Below, piece by piece: positions 52,400 through 60,831 of a stretch of DNA of 64,000 bases (positions are counted from its first letter, which is position 1; each line of letters starts with the position of its first letter). Origin of the DNA: Gammaproteobacteria bacterium (lineage in GTDB: Bacteria > Pseudomonadota > Gammaproteobacteria > Pseudomonadales > JAUIET01); NCBI GenBank assembly GCA_030429735.1, contig JAUIET010000012.1, positions 1-64,000 on the forward strand, read 5' to 3'. The notes under the pieces are model-generated. The model was given only the letters and a program-made list of their open reading frames with translations. It was not told the origin of the DNA and ran no database searches. The position numbers and the translations under genes were made by a program.

Positions 52400-52842
52400 T
52401 GCGCCTAATTCCGTGCGTCATCGATACTAACGTTATCGTTGCCGGTCTGATTACAAACGACGCCGACTCCCCCACCGCTCGAATTCTGGACGGAATGCTG
52501 GATGGTACTGTGGTGTATTTGATGTCGGCCGAATTTTTGTCGGAATACGCCGCCGTGCTGCAACGACCAAAAATCGCTAGAGCGCATCAACTGGAAGAAA
52601 AGGCAATAGATACATTGCTGACCGAACTGGTAGCCAATTCGATTTGGCGCGAACTTAGTCCGGCGTCAAATGGCCCGGTGACGGGTGTACCCGACCCTAA
52701 CGATGGGCATTTGTGGAGCTTGCTGAAATCGTATTCGGGCAGCCTGTTGGTCACTGGCGACCAATTGCTGATCGATAACCCACCTGAGCAACATTCGGTA
52801 ATGTCTGCTCGCAGCTTTGTTTCTGGCGCTTATGGTCTGTGA
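52399..52842 (+). CDS. PIN-domain toxin (COG1569-like)
   Basis: A 147-residue PIN protein. Acidic residues expected of the nuclease site are CVIDTNVIVAG (Asp), a Glu in FLSEYAAVL, and VPDPNDGHLWSLL (Asp). GSLLVTGDQ supplies the last. Such toxins cut RNA when freed from the antitoxin. Second gene of the module. Confidence 0.85.
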   Translation: MRLIPCVIDTNVIVAGLITNDADSPTARILDGMLDGTVVYLMSAEFLSEYAAVLQRPKIARAHQLEEKAIDTLLTELVANSIWRELSPASNGPVTGVPDPNDGHLWSLLKSYSGSLLVTGDQLLIDNPPEQHSVMSARSFVSGAYGL

Positions 52843-52992
52843 TGGAAAAAGGGGTCGGAGGGATTATTCCCATATTGGCCTCTGCAGCGCATTGACCACT
52901 TCTTCACCAGGTCGCGATTGCCAGATCTAGCAATCCTCGCTATGGTTGAAACCTATAAGGTTCTCAACACTTCTCGGGGATTCTCTGTGTCA

Positions 52993-53298
52993 ATGAAGGC
53001 AACCTCAGTTCGGCTGGATGATGAAACCCTCAAACGGGTCGGTCGCATGGCGGAAGCCATGGATAGACCCCGAGCCTGGCTCATGGCACACGCCATCAAA
53101 AAGTTTGTTGAACAGGAAGAGTGGTTTATCAGGGAAGTGGAGCTCGGTATTGATGCCGCCGATGAGGGACACCTAAAAGAACATGCTGACGTAAAGGCCA
53201 AATGGGAGGCCAAAACGTGCAGCTGCAGTGGACTGAGCCAGCAACGCAAGACCTCGATAGAATTGAACAATATATTTCCAGAGAGAATAGTCCAATAG
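52993..53298 (+). CDS. RHH antitoxin with an extended tail
   Basis: A 101-residue protein from ATG 52993 (MKATSVRLDDETLKRVGRMA). It is the RHH partner of a ParE-like toxin. The normal end would be near KAKWEAK; the frame instead continues 27 codons across the start of the toxin gene (overlap of 82 bp), giving a Cys-rich, low-complexity tail. I infer a lost stop or small indel. Function may be kept, since the RHH and toxin-binding parts are intact. Confidence 0.65.
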   Translation: MKATSVRLDDETLKRVGRMAEAMDRPRAWLMAHAIKKFVEQEEWFIREVELGIDAADEGHLKEHADVKAKWEAKTCSCSGLSQQRKTSIELNNIFPERIVQ

Positions 53299-53498
53299 TG
53301 ACGATCGACATCGTACTAAGGGTTATCGAGACAGTAGAAATGATATTGCCGGCCCATCCACGGGCAGGCCGAATAGGTCGAGTTACCGATACCCGTGAAT
53401 GGGTACCCTTCATGGTCATCTACAGACAAGTCGGCTCTTGCCATTTGCAGGTTATCCGCGTACTTCACGATGCACAGCAATGGCTGTCAGCGAATTAG
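53217..53498 (+). CDS. ParE/RelE-family toxin
   Basis: A 93-residue protein. The GTG at 53217 is taken because GGAGG lies 7 bp upstream, ideal spacing; an ATG at 53202 is worse. LQWTEPATQDLDRIEQYI is the ParE helix start, and FMVIYRQVGSCHLQVIRVLH the C-terminal strands. ParE proteins poison DNA gyrase. It overlaps the antitoxin gene. Confidence 0.82.
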   Translation: MQLQWTEPATQDLDRIEQYISRENSPIVTIDIVLRVIETVEMILPAHPRAGRIGRVTDTREWVPFMVIYRQVGSCHLQVIRVLHDAQQWLSAN

Positions 53499-53506
53499 CA
53501 CGATAT

Positions 53507-53590
53507 TCGGGGACAGTATACCGAATTGATGCTAGGCGATATTGCTGAGTCGTTTAGCATGAAGAATAAAAGGTATACTGTCCCCGGAAT
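53507..53590. repeat. Palindromic MITE of about 84 bp
   Basis: GGGGACAGTATACC at the left and GGTATACTGTCCCC at the right are perfect inverted repeats; inside, GATGCTA and TAGCAT form a second pair. Ends of this type are known beside RAYT genes, so it may be moved in trans by the transposase at 51.2 kb or a relative. Confidence 0.65.
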
Positions 53591-53721
53591 ACCACCTCGC
53601 AGCTTCCAAAGCGGTCATTCACTGCTTTCACTTCATAGCCACTTTGGGCTCGGGCGTTGACTGCCGTGGGCATCCGATTCATAAGTCATTGAGCAAACTG
53701 TGTGTTTTGCCAAAGCTCGGC

Positions 53722-53750
53722 TTGACCTGGTCGACGGGCATCACTATAAT
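53722..53750 (+). promoter_or_regulatory. Promoter of tRNA-fMet
   Basis: TTGACC (53722-53727), 17 bp and TATAAT (53745-53750) give a strong sigma-70 promoter 58 bp before the tRNA. Confidence 0.7.
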
Positions 53751-53807
53751 TCGCGGTCTTCTGATCAGGCTGCCGGATATCGCACGGCAGTTTGAGAGCA
53801 AGTTTGA

Positions 53808-53884
<77 letters not shown>

Positions 53885-53948
53885 ATTCGGTGATTGTGCC
53901 AGTAGAGAGATGCCCGACGATCGGGCTCTGCTTACTCAGGCGCAGCCG

Positions 53949-53987
53949 CTGAAGGTAGTTGGTGCAAATGTGGCCCCCGCTACCAAC
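53949..53987 (+). repeat. Degenerate copy of the tRNA-fMet 3' end
   Basis: GAAGGTAGTTGGTGCAAATG followed by TGGCCCCCGCTACCAA repeats the tRNA 3' half with four substitutions. The upstream part does not fold. It could be an att-like duplication from an integration or the rest of a second tRNA gene. Confidence 0.5.
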
Positions 53988-54043
53988 AATGTCTTGCAGC
54001 CTAAATTGATTGTTGGCTGCAAGGGGTGACAGCGGTAGTTTAG

Positions 54044-54066
54044 AAGCCCCTTTTTGGGGCTTTTTG
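54044..54066 (+). terminator. Rho-independent terminator before rimP
   Basis: AAGCCCC and GGGGCTT pair around TTTTT, followed by TTTT. It lies between the tRNA and rimP, so some rimP transcription must start elsewhere or read through. Confidence 0.75.
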
Positions 54067-54083
54067 CTTGATGGAGAGCGCAA

Positions 54084-54539
54084 ATGGCAACGGCGGCGCA
54101 GTTAGAGGTTTTGTTTGAGCCAGCCGTCCGGGCGCATGGGTGCGAGTTGTGGGGTATCGATTTACTGCTCAACGCCAACCCTAGAATGGTCAGAGTGTAC
54201 ATCGACAAGGAAGACGGTGTGAATGTGGATGATTGCGCCAATGTCAGTCGACAAATTAGCGCCAATCTCGATGTGGAAGAGGTAATTCCCGGAGAGTATA
54301 GACTGGAGGTCTCGTCACCGGGTATGGACAGGCCCTTGTTCAAGTTGGAGCAGTTCCACGAGTATATAGGGTATGAGTTGCAGGTTAAATTGCGGATGGC
54401 ATTTGACGGGCGGCGAAAATTTAAGGGCATATTGCGCGGCATAGAAAATGATGAGCTGATGGTTCACATTGATGACGAAGAGTTTGTTCTGCCCTATGAG
54501 TTAGTTGATAGCGCGCGTGTGGTGCCAAATTTCGAGTGA
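54084..54539 (+). CDS. rimP: Ribosome maturation factor RimP
   Basis: A 151-residue two-domain protein assisting 30S assembly. The N-terminal domain has GCELWGIDLL and VRVYIDKEDGVNVDDC; SSPGMDRPLFKLEQF is the family signature. The C-terminal SH3-like domain ends VPNFE. First gene of the rimP-nusA-infB operon. Confidence 0.95.
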   Translation: MATAAQLEVLFEPAVRAHGCELWGIDLLLNANPRMVRVYIDKEDGVNVDDCANVSRQISANLDVEEVIPGEYRLEVSSPGMDRPLFKLEQFHEYIGYELQVKLRMAFDGRRKFKGILRGIENDELMVHIDDEEFVLPYELVDSARVVPNFE

Positions 54540-54586
54540 TCGAAGCTAGGTAACACTCAATAAAAAGTGTTAGCCATGAGGATGTA

Positions 54587-56068
54587 ATGAGTAAAGAGAT
54601 ACTGCTGGTTGCTGAAGCTGTTTCAAACGAAAAAGGGGTGTCGGAAGACATTATTTTCGAAGCACTTGAGTCCGCCCTGGCCATGGCCACCAAGAAACGC
54701 TATGAAGAAGAAGCCGACATAGTAGTGAACATCGACCGCGAGAGCGGTGATTACGAGTCGTTTCGACGTTGGCTGGTTGTCGCCGATGATGAAATGGCCT
54801 TGCTGGGTACTCAGTTTACTACCGAAGAAGCGGCTGAAGTGGATGCCAGTTTGCAGGTTGGTGATTGGTATCAGGAACAAGTGGAAAATGTTGAGTTTGG
54901 CCGCATCGCGGCACAAACCGCCAAGCAGGTTATTGTGCAAAAGGTTCGCGAAGCAGAGCGTGCCAAAATTGTTGATGAGTACCAGGACCGAATTGGTGAG
55001 CTGATTGGTGGCACGGTCAAACGTGTGACGCGCGAGCACATAATAGTTGACTTGGGAAACAATGCCGAGGGTTTGCTTTCACGCGAGCAAGTGGTTGGTC
55101 GAGAAGCATTTCGGATCAATGATCGCGTGCGCGCAATATTGATTGACGTAAATCCCGAAGCGCGCGGTCCGCAGCTTATTTTAAGCCGTATCTGCAATGA
55201 AATGCTGATCGAGCTGTTTAAAGTGGAAGTTCCGGAAATTTCCGAGCAAGTCATTGAAATACGTGCGGCGGCGCGTGATCCAGGTTCGCGCGCAAAAATT
55301 GCGGTTAAAACCAATGATGGTCGAATTGATCCGGTGGGTGCATGTGTTGGTATGCGTGGCTCCAGGGTGCAAGCAGTATCGAATGAATTGATGAATGAGC
55401 GCGTTGATATCGTGCTTTGGGACGACAACCAGGCACAATTGGTGATTAACGCCATGGCCCCGGCTGAAGTTGAATCCATTGTTGTTGACGAAGACAGCCG
55501 TACCATGGATGTGGCGGTTGCCGATGACAACCTCGCACAGGCAATTGGTCGGAACGGTCAGAACGTTAGATTGGCAAGCGAGCTGACCGGTTGGATCATC
55601 AATGTGATGAGCACCGAAGACGCTAACCTCAAACAAGAAGAGGAAGCGGGTAAGGTGATGCAAATGTTCATCGACAGCCTGGAAGTTGACGAAGACGTGG
55701 GCCTTGTTCTTGTCGAGGAAGGTTTTACTTCTTTGGAAGAAGTGGCCTACGTGCCGCTTGAGGAAATGGTTGCAATTGAAGGCTTTGACGAAGACATTGC
55801 CGAGGAATTGCGAGCAAGAGCGAAAGATGCACTGTTAACCAGTGCAATCGCTTCACAGGAACACGCCACCGAGCCAGCCGACGATTTGCTGGGAATGGAA
55901 GGCATGGACAAGGCGCTGGCGTATCAGCTGGCAGGTCTTGGTGTAGTGACTATGGAAGATTTGGCTGAACAGGCCATAGAAGACATCATCGAGCTAGACG
56001 GGCTTGATGAAGAGCGTGCAGGTGAGCTAATTATGGCGGCACGCGCGCCCTGGTTTGCGGAAGAGTAA
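54587..56068 (+). CDS. nusA: Transcription termination/antitermination protein NusA
   Basis: A 493-residue protein. NTD (residues 1-130), S1 domain (about 133-200, with [19 protein letters not shown]), two KH domains (about 225-345, with [18 protein letters not shown] and [15 protein letters not shown]) and two acidic repeats (about 365-490). It modulates RNA polymerase pausing. Length is typical for gammaproteobacteria. Confidence 0.96.
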   Translation: MSKEILLVAEAVSNEKGVSEDIIFEALESALAMATKKRYEEEADIVVNIDRESGDYESFRRWLVVADDEMALLGTQFTTEEAAEVDASLQVGDWYQEQVENVEFGRIAAQTAKQVIVQKVREAERAKIVDEYQDRIGELIGGTVKRVTREHIIVDLGNNAEGLLSREQVVGREAFRINDRVRAILIDVNPEARGPQLILSRICNEMLIELFKVEVPEISEQVIEIRAAARDPGSRAKIAVKTNDGRIDPVGACVGMRGSRVQAVSNELMNERVDIVLWDDNQAQLVINAMAPAEVESIVVDEDSRTMDVAVADDNLAQAIGRNGQNVRLASELTGWIINVMSTEDANLKQEEEAGKVMQMFIDSLEVDEDVGLVLVEEGFTSLEEVAYVPLEEMVAIEGFDEDIAEELRARAKDALLTSAIASQEHATEPADDLLGMEGMDKALAYQLAGLGVVTMEDLAEQAIEDIIELDGLDEERAGELIMAARAPWFAEE

Positions 56069-56144
56069 GCGCCGGCAACAGAAACTTTCTCATCCACCCA
56101 GGTCGCACAGATAGCAGCCTTTAAGGCTGAACAGGAGAACACCC

Positions 56145-58829
56145 ATGGCAGAAGTTACCGTAAGTGAACTTGCCAAAGTAGTTGGAACACCGGTTGATCG
56201 TTTGCTAGGGCAAATGCAACAGGCCGGCTTGTCGCACAGCAAAGAAGATGAAGTCGTTTCTGACAGCGACAAGAAAACGCTACTGTCTTTTCTCCAGCGT
56301 TCTCATGGTGAAACTCCAACAGCGCCGAAAAAGATCACGTTAAAGCGCAAAACAGTCAGTCGCTTGAAAACCGGCAGTGGCCAGGCACGCAAAACCGTTA
56401 ATGTAGAAGTGCGCAAGAAGCGCACCTATGTTAAGCGCGAGGAATTGCCCGAAGAAGAGGTAGCCGCACCGGTTGAGGAAGCACAGGAACCCGCGCCAGT
56501 GGTTGAAGAGCCGGTGGCCGAAGTAGCAGAAGAGACGGTTGAAAGCTCAGCAGATAGTGCGGCAGAAACCCCAGCCGAGCAAGAAATTGAGGCGGAAGAG
56601 CCTGAGCCTGCACCGGCGGAAGAAGTCGCTGCGAAGCCAGCGCGCAAAGCCGATTTTGATGCTGAAGCGTTACGTGTTGCCGCTGCTGGCAAGCGCAAGG
56701 CAAAAGAACGTGAAGAACAGGCGCGCCGTGATGAAGCCAATCGCAAACGCCTTGAGCTTGCCGAGAAGGAACGCCAACGCGTTGCGAAAGAAGTCGCGGC
56801 AGCTGCTGCACAAGTTAAAGCGAAAGTGGCCACAGAAGGCGCGGCCGACCCCCGACACAAGCGCAAAGATGGCCGGCCAGACGATGATGACAAGCCGAGG
56901 AAACGCGGCGGAGTTGGTAAACGTAAAGAGAAGCTGTCGGGTCACAGTCTTACTCGTCAAGCCATGCTGGCGGCTGAGGAAGAAGAAGCGCGAGTGCGTC
57001 GCGCATTGGCCGCGCAAGCGCTTGGTCCAGTGCACTCAGAACATCATAAGCACGGCTTTGAGATGCCGACGGAGGCTATCGTTCGCGAAGTAGAGATCCC
57101 AGAAAACATCAAGGTTGCCGATTTGGCGGCGCGTATGTCAATCAAGTCCGGTCAGCTGATAAAAACGCTGATGGGCATGGGTGTGATGGCCACCATCAAC
57201 GACCAGGTAGACCAGGACACCGCCGCGCTGGTGGTGGAAGAGCTTGGCCACAAGGTGAAGTTGAAGTCTGCAGATACGCCTGAAGAAAAGATCGAAGAAT
57301 TGCTCGATGTGGACGGCACACAAGAGCCTCGTGCGCCGGTAGTCACGGTTATGGGCCACGTTGACCACGGTAAAACTTCGTTACTGGATTATATCCGTAA
57401 AGCGAAAGTAGCCGATGGCGAGGCTGGCGGTATCACACAGCATATTGGTGCATACCATGTTGAAACCGATCGCGGCATGATCAGCTTCCTGGACACTCCT
57501 GGCCACGCGGCATTTACCGCCATGCGCGCCCGGGGTGCTCAAAGTACGGATATTGTCATTCTGGTGGTGGCAGCCGATGATGGCGTGATGCCACAAACTG
57601 AAGAAGCCATTGCGCATGCGCGGGCGGCTGGCGTGCCGATTGTTGTTGCAGTGAACAAAATCGATAAAGAAGGCGCTGATCCCGAGCGAGTTAAAAACGA
57701 GTTGTCTGCCAAGGAAGTTATTCCGGAAGATTGGGGTGGCGATACGCAGTTCATTCAAGTATCAGCCCATACCGGGCAAGGCATTGACGAGCTACTCGAC
57801 GCCGTGCTGCTGCAATCCGAGCTGTTAGAGCTTACCGCCGCACGGGATGTACCTGCGCAAGGTTTGGTGATTGAATCACGGCTTGATAAAGGCCGCGGCC
57901 CGGTTGCTTCCCTGTTGGTGCAACGCGGCATACTGCGCAGTGGCGACATCCTGTTGGCCGGCACTGCGGTTGGTCGTGTTCGCGCGATGCTTGATGAAAA
58001 CGGTAAACCGATCAAGGAAGCCGGCCCGTCAATACCGGTGGAGATACTCGGGCTTGACGCAACGCCCAATGCAGGTGATCTGTTCTTGCAGGTTAGCAGT
58101 GAGAAACAAGCGCGCGAAATTGCAGAGCAACGTGAAGTAAAAGAACGCGAAGAACGCGTTTCAAACCAACGTACGGTGCAGCTCGACGACCCATTTGCTA
58201 TGTTGCAAGGTGGCGAAACCAAGACTCTGAACGTGGTATTGAAAGCCGATGTGCGCGGTTCACTGGAAGCTATTCAATCTGCGCTGATGGATATAGGCAA
58301 TGACGAAGTACAAGTTAATATCATCTCTGGCGGCGTAGGCGGAATCACTGAAACCGATACCAGTCTGGCGCTAACCTCGAAAGCTGTAGTGTTTGGCTTT
58401 AACGTGCGTGCTGATGGCGCGGCCCGCAAAATGGTCGAAGATGAGAATATGGATATGCGCTATTACAGCGTAATCTATAACCTGATTGACGACGTTAAAG
58501 CGGCCCTGAGCGGTATGCTGGCACCCGAACTTCGCGAAGAGATCATTGGCGTCGCTGATGTGCGTGATGTGTTCAATTCACCGAAATTTGGCCAGGTTGC
58601 CGGCTGTATGGTGGTTGAAGGTACTGTGCATCGCAACAAACCCATTCGCGTCTTACGCGACAACATTGTGATCTTTGAAGGTGAGCTGGAGTCCTTGCGA
58701 CGCTTTAAAGACGACGTGAATGATGTGCGCAATGGCATGGAGTGTGGCATCGGCGTTAAGAACTACGACGTTAAAGTGGGCGACAAAATCGAAGTGTTCA
58801 GCGTTCAGGAAGTGGCTAGAACTCTGTAG
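56145..58829 (+). CDS. infB: Translation initiation factor IF-2
   Basis: An 894-residue GTPase placing initiator tRNA on the 30S subunit. The N-terminal IF2_N domain is at 1-55, then a long charged Ala/Glu/Lys linker (60-300). The G1 motif GHVDHGKTS begins near residue 404, and NKID and DTPGHAAF follow. The C-terminal domains end [11 protein letters not shown]. Nearby fMet tRNA is its ligand. Confidence 0.96.
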   Translation: MAEVTVSELAKVVGTPVDRLLGQMQQAGLSHSKEDEVVSDSDKKTLLSFLQRSHGETPTAPKKITLKRKTVSRLKTGSGQARKTVNVEVRKKRTYVKREELPEEEVAAPVEEAQEPAPVVEEPVAEVAEETVESSADSAAETPAEQEIEAEEPEPAPAEEVAAKPARKADFDAEALRVAAAGKRKAKEREEQARRDEANRKRLELAEKERQRVAKEVAAAAAQVKAKVATEGAADPRHKRKDGRPDDDDKPRKRGGVGKRKEKLSGHSLTRQAMLAAEEEEARVRRALAAQALGPVHSEHHKHGFEMPTEAIVREVEIPENIKVADLAARMSIKSGQLIKTLMGMGVMATINDQVDQDTAALVVEELGHKVKLKSADTPEEKIEELLDVDGTQEPRAPVVTVMGHVDHGKTSLLDYIRKAKVADGEAGGITQHIGAYHVETDRGMISFLDTPGHAAFTAMRARGAQSTDIVILVVAADDGVMPQTEEAIAHARAAGVPIVVAVNKIDKEGADPERVKNELSAKEVIPEDWGGDTQFIQVSAHTGQGIDELLDAVLLQSELLELTAARDVPAQGLVIESRLDKGRGPVASLLVQRGILRSGDILLAGTAVGRVRAMLDENGKPIKEAGPSIPVEILGLDATPNAGDLFLQVSSEKQAREIAEQREVKEREERVSNQRTVQLDDPFAMLQGGETKTLNVVLKADVRGSLEAIQSALMDIGNDEVQVNIISGGVGGITETDTSLALTSKAVVFGFNVRADGAARKMVEDENMDMRYYSVIYNLIDDVKAALSGMLAPELREEIIGVADVRDVFNSPKFGQVAGCMVVEGTVHRNKPIRVLRDNIVIFEGELESLRRFKDDVNDVRNGMECGIGVKNYDVKVGDKIEVFSVQEVARTL

Positions 58830-58845
58830 ATAACGGCAACAGCAA

Positions 58846-58897
58846 GGGGGGTGGCGCACGGTAAAGTGATGTGACCGTGCGCTACCCCCCTTTTTTT
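58846..58897 (+). terminator. Strong rho-independent terminator after infB
   Basis: GGGGGGTGGCGCACGG and CCGTGCGCTACCCCCC pair over 16 positions with one G-T pair, followed by seven T. It separates infB from rbfA-truB in transcription and faces the convergent DUF47 gene. Confidence 0.9.
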
Positions 58898-58920
58898 GCG
58901 TCAGTTTTGGCTTACAAAAA

Positions 58921-59571
58921 CTACAAGACTGACTTGAGCGCGGCAAATTCAAGTTCATCTGCCGCATCTTCTGATAAATCGGCAATATTGCCGATGTGTT
59001 CAATCAATCGTTGAAGGTGGATTTTCTCCACCAACTCCAGCTCTGAAGAAAAAACACGCCTGGTAAGAGTTGCTTGCAGCGTATCAACGTCTGATTCAAT
59101 ACGACAGACAAGAACGAAGTGTTCGTGCAAGTCCGTAATCTTACCCTTCGGCTTGAAGTAACATTTAAGAGCTGTGCGTAATTCGAAAAAACAAGACAGC
59201 GATTTACGAAAAATTGCGAGTAGATCCTGATGATATTCTTTAGGTATATCCGGGGTCTGGTTGGCAATGAATTGGCTCAGCTCTTCTCCTTGTCCGGCAA
59301 TTGAGTCTACCGCTTCAACCAAGCGGTAAATATCCGATCGGATATTTGGCAGAAATGCTCCATTAAACAGCAGCTCACGAATCTTGCGTGCTTTGACATC
59401 GGCTTCAGATTCGCAGTGATTGGCAGACTCTGCGCTGCTCTGTGTTGCCTCCAGATCGCCAGCCAGATAATTCTCCAGTGTGCTTTCTGATGCTTGCAAA
59501 CACTCTCTGACAGAATGCAGATGACCCAGGAAAAGCTCTCTTGCATGCTTTTCTTTCTTGAAAATTAACAT
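58921..59571 (-). CDS. DUF47 (PhoU-like) protein
   Basis: A 216-residue all-helical protein of the TIGR00153/DUF47 group. Helical blocks include LFLGHLHSVRECLQASE and EADVKARKIRELLFNGAFLP, with acidic metal-binding positions as in PhoU (EADVKA). Such proteins sit beside Pit transporters and are thought to regulate them. It follows pit by 52 bp. Confidence 0.88.
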   Translation of the reverse strand: MLIFKKEKHARELFLGHLHSVRECLQASESTLENYLAGDLEATQSSAESANHCESEADVKARKIRELLFNGAFLPNIRSDIYRLVEAVDSIAGQGEELSQFIANQTPDIPKEYHQDLLAIFRKSLSCFFELRTALKCYFKPKGKITDLHEHFVLVCRIESDVDTLQATLTRRVFSSELELVEKIHLQRLIEHIGNIADLSEDAADELEFAALKSVL

Positions 59572-59623
59572 GGTGTTTCAAACGCCTCCAACATCAGTTA
59601 TCAGTTCTCTCATAGCATCCCAG

Positions 59624-60655
59624 CTAAACGACCAGACGATACAAAGTTGCAGAAAACACCGCTGCGCATAGCGGTGTGGCTATCCAACCGACAAAAATAC
59701 TCGAAATTTTCTTTCCACCGACTGCTTTCATGCCCTTGGTGAGACCAACGCCAATTACGCCACCGACAACAGCCTGTGACGTGGAAACCGGAATTCCGGC
59801 GATGGAAAACAGGTGCACTCCAAATGCGGCAGAAAACTGCGCAGATAAAGCACCACTGTAGTCCAGTGGCGTAATGCTTTTACCCACGGTATTTGTTACG
59901 CGCGATCCAAGCATGAATGCGCCAATAGCCATTGCTACCCCTCCCAACAAGGCCAGCCAGATACCCTGTTCTGGAAACCGACTCAGTAGTGGTCCAATCG
60001 CGTTGCCAACATCATTCGCACCCAATGAAAAAGAAACGTAGGCAGCTGAACAAAGTACACCGATGCCGAGATACTTCGACCAAAAAATTGGGTTTGCATT
60101 CTTAAGTGCGCGACTCAGCCCTGTGTAGAAAAAGAAAGACAAGAGCATTGTCAATACAGGGCTGCATATCCAGGCGCTAAAAATTGTTAGTAACACATCA
60201 AGCTTAAAGTACGACGGATCCAGGCCAACAATGCCAACACCAACACCGCCAATGCCACCCACTATGGCTTGCGACGTTGAGACTGGAATACTGGAAAACG
60301 TTGCAATGGTGACAAAAAAACCGGCTGACAGCAGGGCAATCAAGATGGCTTTGTCCGGCAGACGATTATCCGGGAAGTGAGCACGGAATTCGTCGCCCGC
60401 TTGAAGCTGGTTCTGAGCTTCGTACTTACTGGCTTCTGAAATAACAATCCCCTTGCCCACGGTTTTCATTACTGTATGGCCTTGAAGCACTCCACCGAGA
60501 ATGACGAAGAATGCCATCAAAGTCACAGCTTTCCTGTAAGAAACGATTTGAGCGCCAACCGTTGTGCCTATGCAATTGGCAGCATCGTTAGCACCTATAT
60601 TCCAACCAACATAAAAGCCGGCAGCTAACAGAACTAACGGTAGGCCTATTTCCAT
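59624..60655 (-). CDS. pit: Inorganic phosphate transporter, PiT family
   Basis: A 343-residue inner-membrane protein with about ten helices. The repeated signature appears as GWNIGANDAANCIGTTVG near the N-terminus and SLGANDVGNAIGPLL in the second half; the PVSTSQA motif occurs in both halves (IPVSTSQAIVGG, IPVSTSQAVVGG). It takes up phosphate by cation symport. An FNR-type site lies upstream. Confidence 0.93.
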   Translation of the reverse strand: MEIGLPLVLLAAGFYVGWNIGANDAANCIGTTVGAQIVSYRKAVTLMAFFVILGGVLQGHTVMKTVGKGIVISEASKYEAQNQLQAGDEFRAHFPDNRLPDKAILIALLSAGFFVTIATFSSIPVSTSQAIVGGIGGVGVGIVGLDPSYFKLDVLLTIFSAWICSPVLTMLLSFFFYTGLSRALKNANPIFWSKYLGIGVLCSAAYVSFSLGANDVGNAIGPLLSRFPEQGIWLALLGGVAMAIGAFMLGSRVTNTVGKSITPLDYSGALSAQFSAAFGVHLFSIAGIPVSTSQAVVGGVIGVGLTKGMKAVGGKKISSIFVGWIATPLCAAVFSATLYRLVV

Positions 60656-60748
60656 TGGATTATTCTTTTTTGGAGCGCCACGATGCCTCGTATCGGCTCA
60701 AACAGAAAATTCTGATCTGTACCTTGGCATTCTTATTGAAGCGCCATA

Positions 60749-60762
60749 TTGATCTGGATCAA
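60749..60762 (-). promoter_or_regulatory. FNR/Anr-type site upstream of pit
   Basis: TTGATCTGGATCAA matches TTGAT-N4-ATCAA perfectly. It is about 95 bp before the pit start, on a stretch with no other gene start. Suggests oxygen-dependent control. Confidence 0.55.
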
Positions 60763-60804
60763 CAAGGCTGTCGGTAAGCAGCATCTGCCCAGACTATACT
60801 TGTC

Positions 60805-60816
60805 AAGGGACACTAG
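60805..60816 (-). repeat. Solo copy of the 12-bp element end
   Basis: AAGGGACACTAG, with the preceding TTGNC also shared, repeats the right end of the 104-bp element at 13.7 kb. No partner inverse copy is found nearby. Confidence 0.5.
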
Positions 60817-60831
60817 AGCAGCATACGCATG

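Noticed and set aside
53555-53682. A 42-codon minus-strand frame ending in the MITE (start 53682)
   Set aside because: Coding-like composition but no start signal, homologue or neighbour supports it; mentioned only with the MITE.
56426-56893. Long antisense frames inside infB
   Set aside because: They mirror the repetitive Ala/Glu/Lys linker of IF-2 and give low-complexity Ser-rich proteins.
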